Part shown: positions 9,590-18,908 of the stretch, one piece after another
Position numbering within the stretch: the first letter of the stretch is position 1
How the letters are laid out: every line of letters begins with the position of its first letter
Assembly: GCF_049671645.1 (NCBI RefSeq)
Contig: NZ_JBATVG010000023.1
Location: 1-64,000 of the forward strand
Source of the DNA: Castellaniella sp049671645
Lineage (GTDB): Bacteria > Pseudomonadota > Gammaproteobacteria > Burkholderiales > Burkholderiaceae_B
DNA length: 64,000 bases
Direction: 5' to 3'
Made by a program: the position numbers and the translations under genes
The notes under the pieces: model-generated
Told to the model about the DNA's origin: nothing
What the model saw: the letters and a program-made list of their open reading frames with translations, nothing else
The model's database searches: none

Positions 9590-11161
9590 ATGCCCATCAC
9601 CGGCATGCAGCTCATCGGCCGTCAGAACATCGCTGGCGCCGGCCCTTCCTTTCAGGCCGTCAACCCGGCCAACGGCCAGGCGATCTCCCCGGCCTGGCAG
9701 GGCGCGGATGCCCGGCAGGTCGCCCAGGCCGTCGACCTGGCCAACGCTGCCTTCGCGTCCTATCGGGAAACCGCGCTGGAACAGCGGGCCGTTTTTCTGG
9801 AAGCCATCGCCCAGGCCATCCTGGACCTGGGCGATGAACTGATCGAACGCGCCATGCTGGAAACCGGCCTGCCCCGCCCGCGCCTCGAAGGCGAACGGGG
9901 CCGCACCGTGAACCAGTTGCGCTTGTTCGCCCGCGTCGTGCGCGATGGCGACTGGCTGGACGCCCGTATCGATCATGCCTTGCCGGAGCGCAAGCCCGCC
10001 CCCCGAAGCGACCTGCGCATGCGCCAGATTCCGCTGGGGCCGGTGGCTATTTTCGGGTCCAGCAACTTCCCGCTGGCCTTTTCCGTAGCCGGCGGCGATA
10101 CGGCGTCGGCCCTGGCCGCCGGCGCGCCGGTCGTGGTCAAGGCGCACCCCGCCCATCCCGGCACCTCCGAACTGGTCGGCCAAGCCATCCGCTCGGCCGT
10201 CCAGCAATGCCAACTGCACGAAGGCGTGTTTTCCCTGCTGGCCGGCCCCGGCATCGATCTGGGACTGGCGCTGGTCCGCCACCCCGGCATCCAGGCGGTG
10301 GGCTTCACCGGCTCGCGCCAGGGCGGCATCGCCCTGATGCAGGCCGCCGCCCAACGGCCGGTGCCGATCCCCGTCTACGCGGAAATGAGCAGCACCAATC
10401 CCGTCTACCTGCTGCCTGGCGCGCTGGCAGCGCGCGCCGATGCGCTGGCCGATCAGTTTTCCGTCTCGCTGCTGGGCAGCGCCGGCCAGCTGTGCACCAA
10501 CCCCGGCTTGATCATCGCCCTGGACAGCCCGGAACTGGACCGCTTCATCGCCCGCGCCACACAGAACATCCAGGAGGCTCCGGCCACCACCATGTTGACC
10601 ACCGGCATCGCCCAGGCCTACCGGCAAGGGGTCCAGCGCCAGTTGGAGCACCCCGCCGTCCAGGCGCTGGCGCGCGGCCTGTCCGATGATGATGCCCCGG
10701 CCTACTGCCAGGCCAATCTGGCCGTCGCCTCGGCGCAAGGCTTCCTGGCCGACCCGGACGCCCTGGGCGCGGAGATCTTCGGCGCCAGCTCGCTGGTCAT
10801 CCGCTGCGCCGACGCCGACGAATTCCAGGCCATCTCCCTGGCCCTGGAAGGCCAGCTGACGGCCACGCTGCATCTGGAACCCGGCGTGGACGATGCGCTG
10901 GCCGCCCGCCTGATTCCGATTCTGGAACTGAAGGCCGGCCGCATCCTGGCCAACGGCTTTCCCACCGGCGTGGAAGTCTGCGATGCCATGGTGCACGGCG
11001 GCCCCTTCCCGGCGACGTCCGACAGCCGCACCACCTCGGTCGGGACACTGGCCATCCGCCGTTTCCTGCGCCCGGTCTGCTATCAGGACATCCCCGACAC
11101 CCTGCTGCCCGCCGCCCTGCAGGCCGCCAACCCCTGGCACATCACCCGTACCGAGCGATAG
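9590..11161 (+). CDS. 2-oxoglutarate-semialdehyde (2,5-dioxovalerate) dehydrogenase
   Basis: This 523-aa aldehyde dehydrogenase superfamily protein has the catalytic Cys C302 (GQLCTNPG), general base E265 (YAEMSSTNP) and N159 (SSNFPLAF). The local motifs (SNFPLAFSVAGGDTASALAAG, MSSTNPV) are those of type III alpha-ketoglutarate semialdehyde dehydrogenases, which are induced by hydroxyproline or sugar acids. The enzyme oxidises 2-oxoglutarate semialdehyde to 2-oxoglutarate with NAD(P)+, the last step of the aldarate pathway. GGAGG lies just before the ATG. Glucarate dehydratase follows only 2 bases after the stop, so they form one operon. Confidence 0.92.
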   Translation: MPITGMQLIGRQNIAGAGPSFQAVNPANGQAISPAWQGADARQVAQAVDLANAAFASYRETALEQRAVFLEAIAQAILDLGDELIERAMLETGLPRPRLEGERGRTVNQLRLFARVVRDGDWLDARIDHALPERKPAPRSDLRMRQIPLGPVAIFGSSNFPLAFSVAGGDTASALAAGAPVVVKAHPAHPGTSELVGQAIRSAVQQCQLHEGVFSLLAGPGIDLGLALVRHPGIQAVGFTGSRQGGIALMQAAAQRPVPIPVYAEMSSTNPVYLLPGALAARADALADQFSVSLLGSAGQLCTNPGLIIALDSPELDRFIARATQNIQEAPATTMLTTGIAQAYRQGVQRQLEHPAVQALARGLSDDDAPAYCQANLAVASAQGFLADPDALGAEIFGASSLVIRCADADEFQAISLALEGQLTATLHLEPGVDDALAARLIPILELKAGRILANGFPTGVEVCDAMVHGGPFPATSDSRTTSVGTLAIRRFLRPVCYQDIPDTLLPAALQAANPWHITRTER

Positions 11162-11163
11162 AC

Positions 11164-12513
11164 ATGAACCCCAGCGCATCCCCAGACGTCAAGACGCCGC
11201 GAATCACCCAGGTCCGGGTCGTACCCGTGGCCGGACAGGACAGCATGCTGCTGAACCTCAGCGGCGCCCACGGCCCCTACTTCACCCGCAACATCATCCT
11301 GATCGACGACGATGCCGGCCACCAGGGCCTGGGCGAAGTCCCGGGCGGCGAGTCCATCCGGGCCGAGGCCGACAGGCTGGGCCGGCAACTGGTCGGCCAG
11401 CCCATCGGCCGGATGAACGAGCTGCTGGAACAGTGCCGCCGGGCCATGCAAGGCGGCGCGGACGACCGGCGCGGCAACCAGACTTTCGACCTGCGCACCG
11501 GGGTCCACGTCGTCACCGCGCTGGAATCCGCGCTGCTGGACCTGCTGGGCCAGCACCTGGGTGTGCCCGTCGCGGCCCTGCTGGCCGACGGCCGCCAGCG
11601 CGACGCCGTCGAAGCCCTGGGTTATCTGTTCTACATCGGCGACGCCGGCAAGACCGCCCTGGGCTACCGCCGGGAAGACAATGCCGACGATGCCTGGTTC
11701 CAGGCGCGCAACCAGGAAGCCCTGACCCCGGACGCCATCGTGCGCCTGGCCCAGGCTGCTCATGACCGCTACGGCTTCCGGCACTTCAAGCTGAAAGGCG
11801 GCGTGCTGGCGGGCGATGCGGAAATCGAGGCTGTCACCGCTCTGGCGGAACACTTTCCGGGCGCCCACATCACCCTGGACCCGAACGGCGCCTGGTCCCT
11901 GAAAGAGGCCATCCGACTGTGCCGCGACCAGCACCATGTCCTGGCCTACGCGGAAGACCCCTGCGGGGCCGAGGCCGGCTACTCGGGGCGCGAAGTCATG
12001 GCGGAATTCCGCCGCGCCACGGGCCTGCGCACCGCCACCAACATGATCGCCACCGACTGGCGCGAAATGCTGCATGCCATCCAGCTGCAGTCCGTGGACA
12101 TCCCGCTGGCCGATCCGCACTTCTGGACGATGCGCGGCTCGGTGCGCGTGGCGCAGATGTGCCACGAATGGGGCCTGACCTGGGGCTCGCATTCCAACAA
12201 CCACTTCGATATTTCGCTGGCCATGTTCACGCACGTCGCCGCAGCCGCCCCCGGCGACATCACCGCCATCGACACGCACTGGATCTGGCAGGACGGCCAG
12301 CATCTGACCACCGACCCCCTGCGCATCGTCGACGGCAGGATCGCCGTGCCGCAGGCGCCCGGCCTGGGCGTGCGCATCGACTCCGACCGCCTGGCCAGGG
12401 CGCACGCCCTGTATCAGGAAAAAGGCCTGGGCAGCCGGGACGATTCCATCGGCATGCAATATCTGATCCCCGACTGGCGCTTCGACAACAAGCGGCCCTG
12501 CCTGGTGCGATGA
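11164..12513 (+). CDS. gudD: Glucarate dehydratase
   Basis: The 449-aa protein is close in length to E. coli GudD (446). It has the full active site: K209 and K211 (FKLKGGV), D239 (TLDPNGAWSL), E264 (YAEDPCG), N293 (ATNMIATDWR), D317 (LADPHFWTM) and H343 in GSHSNNHFDISLAMFTHV. It converts D-glucarate to 5-keto-4-deoxyglucarate. It matches GudD motifs much better than the paralogue at 1101-2393 and is taken as the main glucarate dehydratase. It is the second gene after the semialdehyde dehydrogenase and is followed by a strong terminator. Confidence 0.94.
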   Translation: MNPSASPDVKTPRITQVRVVPVAGQDSMLLNLSGAHGPYFTRNIILIDDDAGHQGLGEVPGGESIRAEADRLGRQLVGQPIGRMNELLEQCRRAMQGGADDRRGNQTFDLRTGVHVVTALESALLDLLGQHLGVPVAALLADGRQRDAVEALGYLFYIGDAGKTALGYRREDNADDAWFQARNQEALTPDAIVRLAQAAHDRYGFRHFKLKGGVLAGDAEIEAVTALAEHFPGAHITLDPNGAWSLKEAIRLCRDQHHVLAYAEDPCGAEAGYSGREVMAEFRRATGLRTATNMIATDWREMLHAIQLQSVDIPLADPHFWTMRGSVRVAQMCHEWGLTWGSHSNNHFDISLAMFTHVAAAAPGDITAIDTHWIWQDGQHLTTDPLRIVDGRIAVPQAPGLGVRIDSDRLARAHALYQEKGLGSRDDSIGMQYLIPDWRFDNKRPCLVR

Positions 12514-12548
12514 TCCCGCAAACGCACGGAAAAGCACTATGATGCCCT

Positions 12549-12586
12549 TGCCAGGCGGCCGATTCTCGGCGCCTGGCAGTTTTTTT
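12549..12586 (+). terminator. Rho-independent terminator after gudD
   Basis: TGCCAGGC (12549-12556) and GCCTGGCA (12571-12578) form a perfect 8-bp stem followed by seven T residues at 12580-12586. It ends 9 bases before the start codon assigned to the next gene, leaving no room for a ribosome-binding site there. Confidence 0.88.
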
Positions 12587-12594
12587 CCCATTCC

Positions 12595-13494
12595 ATGACG
12601 ACCGACAAACGCTCCCCGGCCTGGCTGGGCCCCGCCCTGATGTGCGGCGCCAGCCTGTGCTTCGCCATGCTGGACACGGGCACCAAATATCTGGCGGCCC
12701 ACTACCCCCTGCTGCAGGTCGTCTGGGTGCGCTACATCGCGCAGACCATCGGCGTCGTGCTGATCTTCGGCCCCCGCATGCGCCTGCATCTGCTGCAAGC
12801 CCACAACTACGGCATTCAGCTGTTCCGGGGCCTGTGCCTGTGCTGCGGCAGCGTCTTCGTCATCAACGGCCTGGCCCGGCTACCGCTGGCCGAAGCCACC
12901 GCCATTGTCTTTCTGGGCCCCGTCCTGATCACCATCCTGTCCGGGCTCCTGCTGAAGGAAAAAGCCCGGACCATGGACTGGGTGGCCGTGGCCTGCGGCT
13001 TTGCCGGGGTCCTGATCATCGCCCGGCCGGGCGGCGGCCTGCTGACCTGGGCCATCCTGTTTCCCATGGGCTCGGCCCTGTGCAACGCCTTTTACCAGTT
13101 GGTCACCCGTTCCACCCGCAGTTCCGAACACGCGGCCACCAGCAACTTCTACACCGGACTGATCGGCGCGCTGGCGCTGACCCCCTGGGGCGCCAGCGTC
13201 TGGGCGCCGATGAGCACGCCGGATTTCCTGCTGCTGCTGGGCATCGGCGGCATCGCGTCGATCGGACACCTGACCATCACCTACTCCCTGCTGCATGCCT
13301 CGGCGGCATCGTTGGGGGCCTACAGCTATTCGCAGATCCTGTGGGCCACGCTGCTGGGCGGGCTGGCCTTCGGCGCCCTGCCCGACGCCATGGCCTGGGT
13401 GGGCATCCTGGTCATCGCCCTGGGCGGGCTGGTGCTGTCAGTGCCCCAGGTCCGGCAGATGGGGGCCGCCATCCTGCGCCTGGGACGACACTGA
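12595..13494 (+). CDS. EamA/DMT-family transporter
   Basis: The 299-aa protein has about ten membrane segments in two EamA repeats, typical of the drug/metabolite transporter superfamily (first segment about residues 10-30, GPALMCGASLCFAML). The substrate cannot be told. It follows the gudD terminator by only 9 bases and has no Shine-Dalgarno before the ATG at 12595. Either a later Met (such as the one at 12640) is the true start, or expression depends on read-through or a leaderless message. The next gene is convergent, 14 bases away. Confidence 0.82.
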   Translation: MTTDKRSPAWLGPALMCGASLCFAMLDTGTKYLAAHYPLLQVVWVRYIAQTIGVVLIFGPRMRLHLLQAHNYGIQLFRGLCLCCGSVFVINGLARLPLAEATAIVFLGPVLITILSGLLLKEKARTMDWVAVACGFAGVLIIARPGGGLLTWAILFPMGSALCNAFYQLVTRSTRSSEHAATSNFYTGLIGALALTPWGASVWAPMSTPDFLLLLGIGGIASIGHLTITYSLLHASAASLGAYSYSQILWATLLGGLAFGALPDAMAWVGILVIALGGLVLSVPQVRQMGAAILRLGRH

Positions 13495-13508
13495 CTTTCC
13501 GTCGGCCG

Positions 13509-14375
13509 TCAGCTCTGCATGCCCCAGCGGCGGACCGTTCTTTTCTCGATCAGGCGGAAGACGAAGTTTTCCACCAGCAGCCCGATCACAATCACGGTCA
13601 ACAGCCCGGCGAACACCGCCGGAATATCCAGCAGGTTGCGGTTCTCGAAGATATACCAGCCCAACCCGCCTTTGCCCGAAGCCACGCCAAACACCAGTTC
13701 CGCGGCAATCAGAGTGCGCCAGGCAAAAGCCCAGGCGATTTTCAGACCCGTCAGAATCGCGGGAAAAGCCGCAGGAACCAGGATCAGGGCCACATACCGC
13801 AGGCCGGTCAACTCGTAGTTGCGGCCCACCATCCGCAAGGTCTGGGACACGGACAGGAAACCGCCTTGCGTATTCAGGGCGACCACCCAGACGACCGAAT
13901 GCAGCAGCACGAAGACGATGCTGGTCGTGCCCAGGCCGAACCACAGCAGCGCCAGCGGCAGCAGGGCGATGGCGGGCAAGGGATTGAACATCGCCGTCAT
14001 GACTTCCAGGAAATCCGTCCCGATGCGCGTGCTGATCGCCAGGATCGTCAGCGCCCCCGCAATCGCAATACCGGTGACGTAGCCGATCACCAGGATGCGC
14101 AGCGAAGTCCATGCCCGGTCCAGCAGCACGCCGCTTTGAATACTGCTGATGAAGGAGTCGACCGTATCCGACAGAGTGGGAAACAGCAGGCTGTTGTCCA
14201 CCAGACTGCCATAGACCTGCCAGGCGATCGCCAGCAAGACGATGATCATCAGCTTGCGAAGGAACGTGACGTTCCAGAGCCGGCGCCAGACGGAAAACTG
14301 ACGTTCCAGCACGATCGGCTTCCCCTGACCAGCCGGTTCCCTGTGTTTCAAGGTAATGGTTGCCTGACCCATCAT
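13509..14375 (-). CDS. NitT/TauT-family ABC transporter permease
   Basis: This 288-aa inner-membrane protein has about six hydrophobic segments and the permease-ATPase contact loop (TLRMVGRNYELTGLRYVALILVPAAFP), with the typical TauC/SsuC layout. Its start overlaps the ATPase stop (ATGA at 14372-14375). The operon order on the minus strand is binding protein, ATPase, permease. This class usually carries nitrate, sulfonates or aromatic acids. The operator shared with the aldarate genes suggests a sugar acid or related acid here. Confidence 0.87.
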   Translation of the reverse strand: MMGQATITLKHREPAGQGKPIVLERQFSVWRRLWNVTFLRKLMIIVLLAIAWQVYGSLVDNSLLFPTLSDTVDSFISSIQSGVLLDRAWTSLRILVIGYVTGIAIAGALTILAISTRIGTDFLEVMTAMFNPLPAIALLPLALLWFGLGTTSIVFVLLHSVVWVVALNTQGGFLSVSQTLRMVGRNYELTGLRYVALILVPAAFPAILTGLKIAWAFAWRTLIAAELVFGVASGKGGLGWYIFENRNLLDIPAVFAGLLTVIVIGLLVENFVFRLIEKRTVRRWGMQS

Positions 14376-15139
14376 GAATGCTCCGTCATCGTTTCAGCAA
14401 ACAGCATGTCGTGTATTTCACGTTCCAGCGCGGCAGCCGAGCCGTCTTCCCATGAGGTTCTCTCCACGTCGCTGACTTCGGCCTTGACCTCGCCGGGGTG
14501 CGGCGACAGCAGCAGGATGCGGTTGCCGATGCGGATGGCCTCGGCAATCGAATGGGTGACGAACATGACGGTGAAGCGCGTGCCTTCCCAGAGCTGCAGC
14601 AACTCGTCCTGCATCTGCTGCCGGGTCAGCGCATCCAGGGCCGCGAAAGGCTCGTCCATCAACAGGATGTCCGGCTCCATGCACATGCCGCGCGCGATGG
14701 CCACACGCTGCTTCATTCCGCCCGACAAGGTATGCGTGTAGCTATGGGCGAATTTTTCCAGCTGGACCTTTCTGACGAAGGCCATGGCCTTGTCGCGCGC
14801 CTCGTCCGGGCGCATCTTGCGCGCCACGATCAGGGGAAACATCACATTTTCAAGGACGGTCTTCCAGGGCAGCAACTGATCGAATTCCTGGAAGACCATC
14901 ATCCGGTCGGCGCCAGGGCGCTTGACCGGCTTTCCCTTGATCCGGATTTCGCCTTCGTCGGGGGACAGATATCCCCCGACGGCCTTCAGGATCGTGGATT
15001 TGCCACAGCCGGATGGGCCGAGCAGCACGAAGCGATCTCCGCTATCGACATCAAAACTGACCTTGGACGTCGCGGTGACGATACTGTCGGACGTCTTGTA
15101 GCGCAGCGTGACGAAATCGACCTCAAGCAGGTGTGACAT
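14372..15139 (-). CDS. NitT/TauT-family ABC transporter ATP-binding protein
   Basis: This 255-aa ATPase of the TauB/SsuB type has Walker A GPSGCGKST, the Q-loop VFQEFDQLLPW, signature LSGGMKQRVAIARGM, Walker B DILLMDEPFAALD and the switch His in MFVTHSIAEAI. It is the middle gene of the three-gene importer, 18 bases downstream of the binding protein and overlapping the permease by 4 bases. Confidence 0.92.
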   Translation of the reverse strand: MSHLLEVDFVTLRYKTSDSIVTATSKVSFDVDSGDRFVLLGPSGCGKSTILKAVGGYLSPDEGEIRIKGKPVKRPGADRMMVFQEFDQLLPWKTVLENVMFPLIVARKMRPDEARDKAMAFVRKVQLEKFAHSYTHTLSGGMKQRVAIARGMCMEPDILLMDEPFAALDALTRQQMQDELLQLWEGTRFTVMFVTHSIAEAIRIGNRILLLSPHPGEVKAEVSDVERTSWEDGSAAALEREIHDMLFAETMTEHS

Positions 15140-15157
15140 GGCGCAGCTCCGTGATCC

Positions 15158-16174
15158 TTAATGACCGTTCAGCGAGGCGGATTCCGGCAGGAAATAATCC
15201 GTCCACTTCGCCGGCATGGTCTTCAGGATGCCGACCTTGTGCATGTGTTCGGCAAACTTCATGGACCCCAGCGGCTGAGTGGTGTAGTCCATCATGCCGG
15301 GCTGGGCCAGCAGATCCATCAATTCCTCGGGACTGGACTTGTCGCCGCTGAGTTCACGGTAGATATCGACCGATTCCCGCGTATGGGCCTTGATATAGTC
15401 GATGGCCTGCTGAGATGCGGTCAACACCGCCTGGATGATCTTCGGGTTGGCATCCGCGAATTGGGTCGTGGTGAACAAGGTGGACTGCGACAACCCGCCT
15501 TCGACGATATCCGTCGAGCGGATCACGATGTGCGCGTTGGGCACCGACTTCAATTCCCGATACGAGTAGGGAGGCGCGCCGAAGTGCGAACCCACTTCCC
15601 CTTCGGGATTGGCCAGCATGGCGGCGGCGTCGGGGTGCCCCATCTGGACCGTATTGGCATCCAGCCTGGACCACTGATCCGGACCGAAGAGTTTTTCCGC
15701 GGCCATCTGCAACAGCAGCGCCTGGGTGGACACCCGGACGGTCGGCACCGCGATCTTGTCCTTCGGACCATAGTCCTTCAGCGTCTTGATCTTCGGATTG
15801 CGGGTCACCAGGTCTTCCGGCAAGGCCGAGTTCGTGGCGATGCCCTTGACCTTGCCTTTGGTGCGATCCCACAGCAGCAGCATATTCCCCAGGCCGCTAT
15901 TGACGATCTGGACATTACCCGACAAGAGCGCATCGGTAGCCGCGCCGCCGCCGCTGAAGGAGCGCCAATTGATTTTCAGATCCTTGACGCCATCCTTGGC
16001 CGCCGCCTTTTCGATCAGGCCCTGCTTTTCCATCACCAGCGCCGGCAGATAGAGGATGCTGGGTTGCTTGGTGATCGTGATCTCATGCGCTTCCTGGGCC
16101 GCCGCCGCGCCGCCGAAAGCCGTCATGGCCGCGCACACGGCCACGCCCAGGCCAATACGAGAAAATAATTTCAT
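15158..16174 (-). CDS. NitT/TauT-family ABC solute-binding protein
   Basis: The 338-aa periplasmic protein has a signal peptide (residues 1-27, cleaved after AAAAQ or nearby). The fold features of NMT1/NitT-TauT-type binding proteins are visible (YLPALVMEKQGLIEK, INWRSFSGGGAATDALLSGNVQI). The ATG at 16174 was chosen because it begins a normal signal peptide. An in-frame codon at 16213 adds a polar stretch that would bury it. An exact GTCATCATAC motif lies 75 bases upstream. The ligand is unknown, and an aldarate or related carboxylate is inferred only from the shared motif and position. Confidence 0.85.
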   Translation of the reverse strand: MKLFSRIGLGVAVCAAMTAFGGAAAAQEAHEITITKQPSILYLPALVMEKQGLIEKAAAKDGVKDLKINWRSFSGGGAATDALLSGNVQIVNSGLGNMLLLWDRTKGKVKGIATNSALPEDLVTRNPKIKTLKDYGPKDKIAVPTVRVSTQALLLQMAAEKLFGPDQWSRLDANTVQMGHPDAAAMLANPEGEVGSHFGAPPYSYRELKSVPNAHIVIRSTDIVEGGLSQSTLFTTTQFADANPKIIQAVLTASQQAIDYIKAHTRESVDIYRELSGDKSSPEELMDLLAQPGMMDYTTQPLGSMKFAEHMHKVGILKTMPAKWTDYFLPESASLNGH

Positions 16175-16248
16175 GACAAGTCTCCGTCCATTGTCGAGGT
16201 TTGATCGCGTCATGAGCCCGGATCTCAGCCAAGCCCCGATGCTTATAT

Positions 16249-16258
16249 GTCATCATAC
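16249..16258 (-). promoter_or_regulatory. Putative FadR-type operator before the NitT-type importer (site F)
   Basis: Exact third copy of GTCATCATAC, 75 bases upstream of the binding-protein start. It is the evidence that ties this importer to the aldarate genes 2-15 kb away. Confidence 0.55.
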
Positions 16259-16289
16259 GACCAACAGGAAGAAAACGAGCGCTATTGAA

Positions 16290-16307
16290 TTCAGGGATAT
16301 CCCTGAA
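16290..16307. promoter_or_regulatory. 18-base perfect palindrome upstream of the NitT-type importer
   Basis: TTCAGGGATATCCCTGAA is a perfect palindrome between the dabA stop and the operator-like motif at 16249. A related palindrome AGGGAATTCCCT occurs at about 2476-2487 in the other control region. It may be a second operator type or a hairpin downstream of dabA. No T-run supports termination. Confidence 0.4.
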
Positions 16308-16388
16308 CAGAATTACCTCATCACACAACCGCTGACTTGATCTCACACAAGGGTTTCAAGGCGCATCGGACGGCTGGCGTCCAGACGA

Positions 16389-18908
16389 TCAGATCGCCAG
16401 CGGCAGCCAGCCGCCATGCGCATAGCGCTGCAGCGCATCCCCCTCGTAGCGCCACAACAGCATCCAGCCGTTGTCGCGCAACTGGGCCAGGACCGGGTTG
16501 CGCGCGATGATGCCGTCAATCGATCGGGCAGGCGCATCGATCACGACCGTCAGGCGGACGGGCTGGTGATACCAGCCATCGCCATCGTGCAAGGACTGCT
16601 TGGGCAATCCGATGCGAAGGTCGCCGCCATTCCCCTCGAACACGCCGACATGGCCATCCACGACGTTATGCAGCACCTTGTTGCCCGAACCGTAATGCAG
16701 GGGATCGCAGGTGGAGGCGTGATACTGCCAGGACAGCCAGTTGGTGACCAGCATCGGTCCCATCATGAGCTTTTCAAGCACCGCGCCATCCGCATCGAAC
16801 TGCGCGTCATAGTCGTGCAGATAGGTGCGGCTGAGCACCCGGCCGCGGCTGCGGTCGCGCGGGCCGATGATGAACGCGGCATTCCGGGTCAGTCCCCATT
16901 CCGGCCGAGTCTGTGAACCATCGTTGGCCCGGCGCCGAAAAGACGCCAGCAGCGCGTCCGGAGCCAGGTTCGCGGCCATCCAGAGCGTCGGCGCGCGTTC
17001 ATGGCGCATGCGGTCGCCCGCACGTGCGAAGGCTTGCTCCATGTTCTTCCAGCGCGCCCGCGCCGGCGGCGGCAACAGGTCCAGGTCGAAGCCGGTCACT
17101 TCGTCGGTCGTCGTATTGTGCAAAGCCCCCATGAAAACGGTGTCCGTCGGAATCCGGAGCCCGCGCAGGCGCAAGCCATCGCGGACCTCTGGGTCGTTCA
17201 ACAGGAGCGCCAGCGCGCGCGCATTGGCTTCGCCGGGCCGGCCGTAGCAGGCCCCGCAGTCCAGGGTCGAGGCGTGCGCATTGTTGGTGCTGTGCCCCGC
17301 ATGGCCGCACAGGATCACCAGGGGCGCCAGTCGGTCGTCAAGCCCCATCGTGCGCAGGACGCCGGCAGCCAGCTCAACCCGCCCATCAACGTCCAGCCCC
17401 GTCACCATCGGCCGGCACCGATCCTGGATCGCAGCCGGCAGGCCCAGGCGATCGGCGCTGGCGCGGGGGCTGGCGGGCGGCCTGATCCATCGAGCGATCT
17501 TGCCCAGATAACCGACCCCCAGCACTTCGACGAAGGAGAACGTCGCATTCGACCACCGCACGGCGCCCAGCCACTGATCCAGCCGCGCCAGCCGCATCCG
17601 GCGGGCCGTCCGGGCACGCGCGGAGCCTTTCTCGTCGACGTCCGTCCGACCCGGCGCCGTCACCACGTCCTGGACCGCGATACTGGGGTAGGCCAGGCCC
17701 GGCAGCTGCGGCCGGCGGATGTCGGTGCCCAGCGGCGTGTAATGGATGGGAATCCCGAAGAAGCCCGCAAACGCGCGCGTCTGGACGCCCGACCACACGG
17801 CTTCCAACGCGCGCCGCATGCGTTCGCTGCGCGTATCGATGCAAAAAACAGCCTGGACCTCGGGCGCCTGAGCCGCAGGCGTTGGCACCGAGGCGCGCAA
17901 CGTCTGCGCGAAGCCGCGCTGGAAACTGACTTCCAGCGCCTGCTGCCACCGCTCGTCCACCGCCAGCGCAGCATCGGCCTGCGCGACGCGCTGGGGGAAA
18001 TCCTGCCAATGCGCGCCCAGCGCGGCAAGCGCGGCGCTCCGGGCGGCGGGCGGCGCGGCGCGCGCCAGCAAGGCCTCCCAGGCAATCCGGCACGCCAGCA
18101 GGTCGCTCAGGCGCGCATCCTCCTGCCCTGCGGGGATCTTCTGCCAACCGATATAGGCGCACCACGATGCCCAGCCATTGATGGACAGCAGCAGCGCCTC
18201 GAAATAGTCCTTCCAGACGGATTCATCCAGCGACAGTTCGGCCAACGCCCAACGCATCGCATCCTCCGCCCGCGGCGGCAGCTGATGCAGATGCCGCATG
18301 AACCCGGGCAGGCCCAGCCTGGCGCTGAGGCCATGGTCACCGACCATGCTCTCGCGCCAGAACCCATACAGGCCGGGGCTGCCCGCGGCACGCCAATCCG
18401 CCTGATGACGATCGAAGTAGGTCGCGCACATCTGGCTCATCTGGAACACGATGGCGGCCCGCCACGGCCAGCGCTTGTTCTTCTGCACCGCATCGTCCAG
18501 CACATCGACCAGCAGCGGCTCGCGACGGATCCCGGGCGACCTCGCGAGTTCGGCCACGCACTGATCGGCCGTCACCGCGCAGGTTTCATACAGGGGCAGG
18601 CGCTCCAGCGCGATATCCAGGTCTGCGCGCGCGATGCGCCCCGCGTCCCATTCCCGCCTGATGTAATCCCGCGCGGGAAACACGTGGAAGTCCCCCAGCA
18701 CGGCCAGCCGCGCCGCCACACGGCGGATCGGCTGCCCGATGCGCCGCCAATGAGGATTGACCGCCACCGCCTGATCCAGCGGCCAGGCCGGCATGATGCC
18801 GGAACACGCCTGGGCGATGGCGCTTCGCAGAGCCCGGGCGCCCTCGGCGCTCGAAGAAACCGCACCCGACTCTCCCACGGCCTGCGCGGCCTGCATAACG
18901 GCGCTCAT
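16389..18908 (-). CDS. dabA: DabA, inorganic-carbon accumulation subunit (DUF2309)
   Basis: This 839-aa protein of the UPF0753/DUF2309 family forms an energy-coupled CO2/bicarbonate accumulation complex with membrane subunit DabB. DabA is a cytoplasmic-face, zinc-containing carbonic-anhydrase-like protein. The zinc-site residues of the family are visible: C356 and D358 in VFCIDTRSE, H536 in LCGHAGHS and C551 in DCGACYG. The 15-residue H-to-C spacing equals that of Halothiobacillus DabA. The ATG at 18908 was chosen because it overlaps the dabB stop in an ATGA. An upstream in-frame extension lies inside dabB and is arginine-rich with no family match. Confidence 0.93.
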   Translation of the reverse strand: MSAVMQAAQAVGESGAVSSSAEGARALRSAIAQACSGIMPAWPLDQAVAVNPHWRRIGQPIRRVAARLAVLGDFHVFPARDYIRREWDAGRIARADLDIALERLPLYETCAVTADQCVAELARSPGIRREPLLVDVLDDAVQKNKRWPWRAAIVFQMSQMCATYFDRHQADWRAAGSPGLYGFWRESMVGDHGLSARLGLPGFMRHLHQLPPRAEDAMRWALAELSLDESVWKDYFEALLLSINGWASWCAYIGWQKIPAGQEDARLSDLLACRIAWEALLARAAPPAARSAALAALGAHWQDFPQRVAQADAALAVDERWQQALEVSFQRGFAQTLRASVPTPAAQAPEVQAVFCIDTRSERMRRALEAVWSGVQTRAFAGFFGIPIHYTPLGTDIRRPQLPGLAYPSIAVQDVVTAPGRTDVDEKGSARARTARRMRLARLDQWLGAVRWSNATFSFVEVLGVGYLGKIARWIRPPASPRASADRLGLPAAIQDRCRPMVTGLDVDGRVELAAGVLRTMGLDDRLAPLVILCGHAGHSTNNAHASTLDCGACYGRPGEANARALALLLNDPEVRDGLRLRGLRIPTDTVFMGALHNTTTDEVTGFDLDLLPPPARARWKNMEQAFARAGDRMRHERAPTLWMAANLAPDALLASFRRRANDGSQTRPEWGLTRNAAFIIGPRDRSRGRVLSRTYLHDYDAQFDADGAVLEKLMMGPMLVTNWLSWQYHASTCDPLHYGSGNKVLHNVVDGHVGVFEGNGGDLRIGLPKQSLHDGDGWYHQPVRLTVVIDAPARSIDGIIARNPVLAQLRDNGWMLLWRYEGDALQRYAHGGWLPLAI

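Noticed and set aside
9434..12804. Long minus-strand frames (581 and 573 codons) opposite the semialdehyde dehydrogenase and gudD
   Set aside because: Glycine/glutamine/His-rich shadows without motifs.
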